From: JACTMI01 sp964618415
Lineage (GTDB): Bacteria; Acidobacteriota; Thermoanaerobaculia; Multivoradales; JAGPDF01
Direction: 5' to 3'
Assembly: GCA_964618415.1 (NCBI GenBank)
Contig: CAZUAT010000011.1
Coordinates: forward strand, 1 to 50,637
DNA length: 50,637 bases
Shown here: piece by piece, positions 41,621-50,637 of the stretch
Layout: each line of letters opens with the position of its first letter
How positions within the stretch are numbered: the stretch's first letter is position 1
Made by a program: the position numbers and the translations under genes
The notes under the pieces: model-generated
Told to the model about the DNA's origin: nothing
The model's input: only the letters and a program-made list of their open reading frames with translations
Database searches by the model: none

Positions 41621-43003
41621 CTACGGCAGTGTCCAGAACCGTGTGTCGCCGGTCTCGAAGCCGTCGGTAAAGAGCGGCTCGCCGACCGGCAGGTCGACCC
41701 CGGTGACCATGCCGATCGGCTGGTAGCCGCTGTAGCCGGGGAAGATCAGGTCGAGGCGCGGATTGCCCAGGCGCCGGATCAGGATCTCGGAGAGCACGCG
41801 GCGAAAGTCGGTGGTCACCTCGAGGTCGCCGGAGGCGAGCAGGTCCGGGTGCAGGCCCGGCCAGCTGCCGTGCAGTCCGCCCGTGGCGTGCCCCGACAGC
41901 ACGAGCAGATTGTTGCCGTGGCCATGGTCGGTGCCACGGTCCGGGTTCTCCGAGGCGCGGCGCCCGAACTCGCTGGTCACCACCACGGTCAGGCGCTGGG
42001 CGGGGTTGCCGGCGGCCGGGTCGTGGAGATCCTCCCAGAGGGCGCGCAGGCCGCGCGCCAGCTCGTCGACCAGGTCGGCGAAGATGCCGGCGGTCGGGTT
42101 GCCTCCGACCACCTGATTTTCGTGGTGATCCCAGCCGCCGAGGTCGAGAGTCGCCACGCGCAGGCCGAGGTCGAGCTTGACGAACTGGGCGATGGTGCGC
42201 AGGTTGTCGCCGAACCAGCTGTCCGGATAGACGACGCCGGGCAGCGGGTCGTAGCCGTCACCGGCATAGAGCTCGACCAGGTCGACGGCGTCGAGCGCCT
42301 GCAGGCCGGCGCGATGGAGCCAGGAGGGATCGCTCTCGTAGATGTTGCGCAGCGCCACGCGCTGGCCCGTGCGAGCCGACCACGGGCCGGTCGAGAGCGA
42401 GAAGTCACCGGGGCTGCCCAGGGCGATCGTCTCGTAGCTGCCGAGCTGAGACATCGCCTGCAGGCCGCCGATCGACACGGACGGCATCAGCATCTCCGGC
42501 GGCAGGTTGTCGGCGGTCTGCAGATGCCGGGTCAGCCACCCGGTCGACCCGTTGCTGACGCCCGGGGTGCCGAGCTCCATCCAGGTCATCGATTCGAAGT
42601 GACTGCGCTCGTTGGCCGCCATTCCGGTCGCCACCGCGATCGACAGCTTGCCGTCCTGAAAGATCTCGTGCAGCGGCGCCGCCGCCGGATGCAGCCCGAG
42701 CGCCACCGGGCCTTCCGGGCCGGGAAGGCTGCCGAGCGGGTGCGCCGCGAGCGTGGCTGCGGGGATGCCGAGGCTCGGCCGCAGCGCCTGGTAGTGCGCG
42801 CGGTCGGGACCGTCGCTCGGCGCGATCAGGTGCAGGCCGTCCTGGCCGCCGCGCAGGAAGACGACGACCAGGATCTCGTCGTTCGAGCCCTGCGGCGCGC
42901 CGAAGGCGAGCGAGTTGAACCGGGAGCCGGCCAGGCTGGCGATGGCGGCCGAGCAGCCGGTGATGAATCCGCGACGCGTCGACTGGCAGCAGGGGCGGGG
43001 CAT
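41621..43003 (-). CDS. DUF1501 family protein with Tat signal and C-terminal tag
   Basis: A 460-residue protein. The N-terminus has a twin-arginine signal (STRRGFITG followed by a hydrophobic run). The body is DUF1501, an alkaline-phosphatase-like fold: VVVFLRGGQDGLHLIAPSDG, NERSHFESMTWMELG, LDLGGWDHHENQ and VVVTSEFGRRASENPDRGTD. The metal-ligand-like residues (GGWDHH, SEFGR, DHGHGN) are present. It ends LFTDGFETGDTRFWTLP, the shared tail. DUF1501 and DUF1800 genes are commonly paired; the DUF1800 gene is 31 bases upstream. The substrate is unknown. Confidence 0.9.
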   Translation of the reverse strand: MPRPCCQSTRRGFITGCSAAIASLAGSRFNSLAFGAPQGSNDEILVVVFLRGGQDGLHLIAPSDGPDRAHYQALRPSLGIPAATLAAHPLGSLPGPEGPVALGLHPAAAPLHEIFQDGKLSIAVATGMAANERSHFESMTWMELGTPGVSNGSTGWLTRHLQTADNLPPEMLMPSVSIGGLQAMSQLGSYETIALGSPGDFSLSTGPWSARTGQRVALRNIYESDPSWLHRAGLQALDAVDLVELYAGDGYDPLPGVVYPDSWFGDNLRTIAQFVKLDLGLRVATLDLGGWDHHENQVVGGNPTAGIFADLVDELARGLRALWEDLHDPAAGNPAQRLTVVVTSEFGRRASENPDRGTDHGHGNNLLVLSGHATGGLHGSWPGLHPDLLASGDLEVTTDFRRVLSEILIRRLGNPRLDLIFPGYSGYQPIGMVTGVDLPVGEPLFTDGFETGDTRFWTLP

Positions 43004-43034
43004 GAGCGTTCTCCGGAGGGCGTCGGGTCGCAGG

Positions 43035-44825
43035 TCAGCGCCAGAGGAAGTCGGGAGACATCAGCACGAGGCCGACCAGACCGCGCAAGCGGTCGTGCCA
43101 GTAGTCGGGCCACTCGTTGTCGGTGATCGGCAGGTCCAGGTCGGGGTTGTGTCCCTGGGCCATGTACTCGACGAGCTGTTCGCGGACCGTGGCTGAGACC
43201 GGGCGGCCCAGCAGGCGCGAGACCCAGTGGTCGACGATCGCGTGCGCGGAGCGCGAACCGGCCGGGAGCGCGGCGAGGGTGTGGTCGACGATGTCGAACG
43301 TGACGTCGTTGTCGTCGTCGTCCGATTCGACCAGCCAGTTGACGACCCGCCAGAGCGCCACGCGCGGCGAGGCGCACTGCCAGGCGGCGCGCACGTCCGG
43401 GTGGCCGTTGGGGGGATGCCAGCCGAACAGTTCATGCCCGGCCGGCCCGTAGAGCCAGTGCAGGGTGGAGGTTCGCCGGGCGTCGGGGTGCTGGTCTTCC
43501 CAGGGCGGCGCCGGAATCTCCTGGAAGAACCGGAACTGACCGTCGCCGGCGCGCAGGGCTGACACGACGACCTCGAACGGGCGCTTGATCTTCTCGCCCC
43601 AGGTGGCGCGAAACTCCGGCCGTTCGACCAGGATGTGTCGCACGACCTTGCGGATCTGCTGCGGGTCCTGCCAGAGCGAGGTCCACAGCTCGGCGGCCGA
43701 CTCGACGAGTTCGGCGGGCGGAAAGTCGCCGACCAGGCGACGGCACAGCTTGCCGGCCAGATGCCGGCCGGTGGCCGGATGGGAGGCGAGCAGGTCGAGC
43801 AGCTGAGCGCCGTCGACGGCCGAGGTGCGTCCGCCCGGCATCGCGGTGCCGAGGATGTTCTTCGGCTCGCGCGAGTGCAGGTCGGGCTCGAACTGGTCGG
43901 CGTGGACGAACTGGCCCGTGTTGCCGCCGCCCCAGCGCCACGACTCCCAGTCGACATCGAACGTCCAGGCGGTGAGCGCCCGTGCCGTGTCCTGCACGTC
44001 CTCTTCGCAGTAGCCGACCTGCCGGCCCTCGTCGTCGAGCGGAATCTGGGAACGTGGCACCCTGCCGAACGAGGCGGCGGCCCCCAGGGTGTGGAGCTCG
44101 ACCAGCTCGCGACCGTAGTTCTCGTTGGAGTAGCCCTCGAAATCGTCGGCGAAGTTTCCGAAGTTGTCGAGGTAGGTCAGCATCACGGGTGACCGGCAGG
44201 TCGCCTCGAGCAGCTGCCGGAAGTTTCCGAGGGCGTTGGCCCGGATCACGTCGCGGTCCCAGTGCACCCAGAGCGGGCCGACGAGGAAGTCGTAGGCGTA
44301 GACGTTGAAGTGGGTGTGCCAGAAGTGGACCATCGACTCGTAGAGCTGCCGCCGGCTGTAGACGGCTCGCGTCCAGGTGGCGAGCTCGGTCTCGGTGGCG
44401 GGGCGGATCCGCTCCGACCAGTCCGGATCGGCTACGAAGTGGTCCTGCCAGAGCTGATCGAACGTCTTGGCGAGTGTGGTGTAGCCGGAACCGGCGATGC
44501 GCTGCTCGCAGTCGGTGTCCGGGATCGAGCCTGGCGCGAGCTGGGCACCGACCCAGGCGGCGAGGCGCGCTCCGTCGGTGGTCCCGAGCGCCTCGAACGC
44601 GGCTACGTCGCCCGGGCGCGGCCCGAAGCCGGCGCGTGTGCAGGCGAGCACGCCGAGCGGTGGCAGCGGCGGCTGCAACGATTCCGGAACCGGCGGCCGC
44701 GGCGGGAAGGTCCGCATGGCGCGGGCGGCCGGATAGAGCGCGCCGGGCAGCTGGCGACGCCTCCCCTCGCGCCACGCCAATGGCGGCCGGGCGTGCGGAC
44801 GGCTCGGTGCGGGTCCGAAGAACAT
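43035..44825 (-). CDS. DUF1800 family protein
   Basis: A 596-residue protein of the DUF1800 family. RAGFGPRPGDVAAF opens the domain; MVHFWHTHFNVYAYDFLVGP, NENYGRELVELHTLG, EEDVQDTARALTAWTFD and KLCRRLVGDFPPAELVESAA are its conserved segments. It lacks a clear signal peptide although family members act with exported DUF1501 proteins. The ATG at 44825 follows AGGAGG closely; a GTG at 44840 is in the same frame. It does not carry the C-terminal tag that its partner has. Confidence 0.88.
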   Translation of the reverse strand: MFFGPAPSRPHARPPLAWREGRRRQLPGALYPAARAMRTFPPRPPVPESLQPPLPPLGVLACTRAGFGPRPGDVAAFEALGTTDGARLAAWVGAQLAPGSIPDTDCEQRIAGSGYTTLAKTFDQLWQDHFVADPDWSERIRPATETELATWTRAVYSRRQLYESMVHFWHTHFNVYAYDFLVGPLWVHWDRDVIRANALGNFRQLLEATCRSPVMLTYLDNFGNFADDFEGYSNENYGRELVELHTLGAAASFGRVPRSQIPLDDEGRQVGYCEEDVQDTARALTAWTFDVDWESWRWGGGNTGQFVHADQFEPDLHSREPKNILGTAMPGGRTSAVDGAQLLDLLASHPATGRHLAGKLCRRLVGDFPPAELVESAAELWTSLWQDPQQIRKVVRHILVERPEFRATWGEKIKRPFEVVVSALRAGDGQFRFFQEIPAPPWEDQHPDARRTSTLHWLYGPAGHELFGWHPPNGHPDVRAAWQCASPRVALWRVVNWLVESDDDDNDVTFDIVDHTLAALPAGSRSAHAIVDHWVSRLLGRPVSATVREQLVEYMAQGHNPDLDLPITDNEWPDYWHDRLRGLVGLVLMSPDFLWR

Positions 44826-44959
44826 GCCCCCTCCTGGCACGCGTCCTCAACCTCTCGTGCGATGCCGCCGGCCAAGCTAGCCCACCTCGCCCCGGCGCGA
44901 TATGAATCTCGTCACATCGGCAGCGAGAAAGATCTCGCGCCGGGAGGGGTGGTGCGCCA

Positions 44960-44977
44960 GGCAGTCGGGTGACTGCC
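44960..44977 (-). terminator. Short stem-loop after the tag-less paralog
   Basis: GGCAGTC and GACTGCC pair around a four-base loop, overlapping the TAG stop codon of the upstream gene (44977-44979). No T tract follows, so termination would be weak or Rho-dependent. A second small hairpin (GCGAGA/TCTCGC, 44923-44938) lies in the same 151-base gap. Confidence 0.4.
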
Positions 44978-45564
44978 TAGTTCTCGTAGAAGATCCGGAA
45001 GCCGCACAGCTGCATGCTGCTGCCGGCGACGTTCGGGCGCCAGTTGAGCACGTAGGAGTAGTTGCTGTAGTCGATCACGCGGTTGATCACGGCGCTGTCA
45101 TTGAAGTTGTTGCCGGGGGTGCCGGCCGAGCTGACCACGAACTCCTCGACCAGGTTCCCATAGAGGTCGTAGATCGTGAACCAACCGTTGCTGTTGGTGT
45201 CGCTCGTGTCGTAGTAGTACATGCGCAGGGTGTTGACAGTGGCGCCGTCGGGCAGTTGGAGCGGCGTGTTGAGGACTCCGATGGCAGAGCCGCTCGAGTT
45301 GTAGATGCAGCCGCCGGACAGGCTGGCACTGGTGCCGTCCGCGCTCGAGCGCGAGCGCAGCACGGATCCGGCAACACGCAGGCTGCGCAGTTCCCCGAGG
45401 TCGGCCGGCTCGGGCGTGCCCACCGAGTCCGCCAGCGGAGCTTCAGAGGCCACGGTCGCCGCGGGTTCGGCCGAAGACGGTTCCACGGCACGGACGATCG
45501 TTGCAGGGATGAGCAGCACCGTCGTCGCGAACGCGAGCGATCGGATGAAAAGGTCGAGTCTCAT
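44977..45564 (-). CDS. Secreted beta-sandwich protein, paralog without the C-terminal tag
   Basis: A 195-residue exported protein with signal peptide (SLAFATTVLLIPATIVRA). After a Glu/Ala-rich stretch comes the conserved domain LRSLRVAGSVLRSRSS, SGGCIYN, AIGVLNTPLQLPDGATVNTL, RMYYYDTSDTNSNGWFTIYD, VLNWRPNVAGSSMQLCGFRI and a stop. The paralog upstream has the same domain but continues for 24 residues into the shared tail. GAGGAA lies before the ATG. I do not recognise a named family; a beta-sandwich fold is inferred from the pattern of strands. Confidence 0.75.
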   Translation of the reverse strand: MRLDLFIRSLAFATTVLLIPATIVRAVEPSSAEPAATVASEAPLADSVGTPEPADLGELRSLRVAGSVLRSRSSADGTSASLSGGCIYNSSGSAIGVLNTPLQLPDGATVNTLRMYYYDTSDTNSNGWFTIYDLYGNLVEEFVVSSAGTPGNNFNDSAVINRVIDYSNYSYVLNWRPNVAGSSMQLCGFRIFYEN

Positions 45565-45581
45565 GTTCGTTTCCTCAGTCG

Positions 45582-46229
45582 TTAGGGGAGCGTGAGGCTC
45601 CACTGCGATGTGTTTCCGGTCTCGAAGCCGTCGACGAAGAGGACCGGCGGGTTGTAGAAGACGCGGAAGCCGCACAGCTGCATGCTGCTGCCGGCGACGT
45701 TCGGGCGCCAGTTGAGTACGTAGGAGTAGAGGTTGTAGTCGATCACGTGATCGATCGGCCCGGACTCGGCGAATCCGACGCCGCTGTTTCCACTCGAGAG
45801 GACGCTGTACTCCTTGACGAGGCCCCCGTAGAGGTCGTAAATGGTGAACCAGCCCACGCTGTCACTTGCGCTCGTGTCGTTGTAGTACATGCGCAGCGCG
45901 ATCACGCTGGCGCCGTCGGGGAGTTGAAGCGGGGTGTTGAGGACGCCGAGGGTGGAGCCGCCCGTCATGTAGATGCAGCCGCCAGAGTCGCTCGCACTGT
46001 AGGTGTCGTCGCTCGCGCGTGGGCGCAGCGCGGAGCCGGCGACTCGCAGGCTCTCGACGACCAGCCCGTTCGAAGGTTCCGTGCCGGCCTCGTCCAGGTT
46101 CTGTCCGGCCGGCCCCGCAGCGCCGGCCGGCGCGACAGCGCCGCTTCCGACTGCGACTCCCAGCACGGCGAGCCCGATCGCGGCCCACCGCGGCGGTGGA
46201 GCCTTCCTCGCGATACCTTGTCTCGTCAT
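45582..46229 (-). CDS. Secreted beta-sandwich protein with C-terminal tag (paralog)
   Basis: A 215-residue paralog of the gene 17 bases downstream. The signal region is WAAIGLAVLGVAVGSGAVAP. The domain repeats the same words: ESLRVAGSALRPRAS, SGGCIYM, LGVLNTPLQLPDGASVIALR, SVGWFTIYDLYGGLVKEYSV and VLNWRPNVAGSSMQLCGFRV. It then adds FYNPPV and LFVDGFETGNTSQWSLTLP, the tail also seen on the cupredoxins, propeller and DUF1501 protein. GAGGAAGGG precedes the ATG. Cysteines in SGGCIY and MQLCGF are in both paralogs and may form a disulfide. Confidence 0.78.
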   Translation of the reverse strand: MTRQGIARKAPPPRWAAIGLAVLGVAVGSGAVAPAGAAGPAGQNLDEAGTEPSNGLVVESLRVAGSALRPRASDDTYSASDSGGCIYMTGGSTLGVLNTPLQLPDGASVIALRMYYNDTSASDSVGWFTIYDLYGGLVKEYSVLSSGNSGVGFAESGPIDHVIDYNLYSYVLNWRPNVAGSSMQLCGFRVFYNPPVLFVDGFETGNTSQWSLTLP

Positions 46230-46444
46230 TCGTTCCCTTCCTCTCTGTTGCGGCATTTCGGGTTCCCCGAGTGCTGCGGGCCGCAGTGGATCGCTACGTT
46301 GTCCCCGCTCGGTAGTGACGCCGGAGAGACGGTCGCTGCTGCGCCTCGCCGATTCACCTCCCGCGATCATCACGGCCGCGTTGCGCACTGCGTGAAAGCA
46401 AGGTCCGGGCCGGGGGTGCGGATGCGGTGGGGCAGGGGCAGGGA

Positions 46445-46460
46445 CCGCCCCGCGGGGCGG
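46445..46460. promoter_or_regulatory. 16-bp perfect palindrome upstream of gcvT
   Basis: CCGCCCCGCGGGGCGG is a perfect palindrome 37 bases before the gcvT ATG. It could be an operator or a hairpin in the 5' leader; G+C-rich palindromes also arise by chance. The remainder of the 268-base gap (46230-46497) shows no recognisable promoter or riboswitch. Confidence 0.35.
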
Positions 46461-46497
46461 GTCGATTCGGGGGGGCTGGGATAGAGTTTCGGCCGCC

Positions 46498-47595
<1,098 letters not shown>

Positions 47596-47638
47596 GGCCC
47601 CTTTCCGATCGTCGTTCCAACGCACGAGGAGCCGAAAC

Positions 47639-48022
47639 ATGTATCCGACCGAGTACCGGTACACGCGCGAGCACGAGTGGGTGCGCCAGGAAGAGGACGT
47701 CTGCGTCGTCGGCATCACCGACTTCGCGCAGCAGGAGCTGGGGGAGGTCGTCTACGTCGAGCTGCCCGAAGTCGGCCACGTCTTCGACACCGGCCAGGAG
47801 ATCGGCACCATCGAGTCGGTCAAGGCGGTGGCCGAAGTGTTCACGCCGGTCGCCGGCGAGATCGTCGAAGTCAACGAAGTGCTGGCCGACGATCCGGCAG
47901 CCCTCAACGACGATCCGCACGGCGACGGTTGGCTGGTGCGCGTGAAGTTCTCGTCCTCGAAAGACATCGAGGAGCTGATGACCGCCGAGGAGTACGAGGC
48001 GTTCATCCAGGAAGGGAAGTGA
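47639..48022 (+). CDS. gcvH: Glycine cleavage system H protein
   Basis: A 127-residue lipoyl carrier. YRYTREHEWVR begins it and the lipoylated lysine is in IGTIESVKAVAEV near residue 62. GEIVEVNEVLADDPAALNDD and GDGWLVRVKF are typical of GcvH. GAGGAG before the ATG fixes the start. It shuttles the methylamine intermediate between GcvP and GcvT. Its stop is followed after four bases by the TTG start of gcvP. Confidence 0.97.
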   Translation: MYPTEYRYTREHEWVRQEEDVCVVGITDFAQQELGEVVYVELPEVGHVFDTGQEIGTIESVKAVAEVFTPVAGEIVEVNEVLADDPAALNDDPHGDGWLVRVKFSSSKDIEELMTAEEYEAFIQEGK

Positions 48023-48026
48023 CGCC

Positions 48027-50637
<2,611 letters not shown>

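Noticed and set aside
46230..46497. Glycine riboswitch upstream of gcvT
   Set aside because: A GGAGAGAC word is present, but the conserved GCCGAAG core and the closing CTCTCAGG-type segment are not found, so the fold is not supported.

Overview
The window is about 50.6 kb of very G+C-rich bacterial chromosome with densely packed genes, many joined by 4-base start/stop overlaps. Several features together suggest an Acidobacteriota-like bacterium, possibly of the Thermoanaerobaculia: a GWxTD protein and a VWFA-related secreted protein side by side, an ECF sigma factor overlapping a receptor-like Ser/Thr kinase, a DUF1501/DUF1800 pair, and single-polypeptide GcvP. This placement is inference; there is no rRNA or marker phylogeny here.

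Layout. 1-420: the frameshifted C-terminal end of a serine recombinase runs into a tRNA-Ala(CGC) gene on the opposite strand, the right edge of a decayed mobile element. 494-3192 (-): a YihY/BrkB membrane protein coupled to a beta-CASP metallo-beta-lactamase nuclease. 3341-9358 (+): DUF883-type protein, small membrane protein, metallophosphoesterase, transmembrane Ser/Thr kinase, and an active/inactive M16 peptidase pair. 9333-10324 (-): two tandem secreted cupredoxins. 10423-12725: a TPR/double cNMP-binding protein divergent from a small TPR-like protein.

12745-25694 (-) is a 13 kb phosphate regulon: phoB, a DUF47 protein, pit, phoR, an OprP-type porin, phoU, pstS, pstC, pstA and pstB. It carries Pho-box-like direct repeats with an exact 11-base pitch upstream of the porin, of pstS, and in the phoB upstream region. 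Strong terminators follow the porin and phoU, and a recurring TTTCCGCAGC-type dyad lies upstream of phoR and phoB.

26020-31384: a small conserved protein (+), then Maf, a VWFA-related protein and a GWxTD/VWFA protein (-). 31442-33732 (+): cysteine desulfurase and MnmA, the sulfur donor and thiolase of tRNA 2-thiouridine synthesis. 33751-36230 (-): RsmI, NadE and a nitrilase-type amidohydrolase. 36289-41617 (+): SurA-N-like chaperone, a seven-repeat secreted propeller, ECF sigma factor and Ser/Thr kinase with TPRs. 41621-46229 (-): DUF1501, DUF1800 and two paralogous secreted proteins. 46498-end (+): gcvT, gcvH and gcvP of the glycine cleavage system, gcvP being cut by the window edge.

The most unusual signal is a short C-terminal tail, consensus F-x-D-[GS]-F-[EA]-[ST]-G-[DN]-[TL]-x-x-W-[ST]. 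It occurs on five otherwise unrelated predicted secreted proteins (two cupredoxins, the propeller, the DUF1501 protein and one of the two 45-46 kb paralogs) and is cleanly absent from the second paralog. It behaves like a modular appended tag, possibly a sorting or attachment signal.
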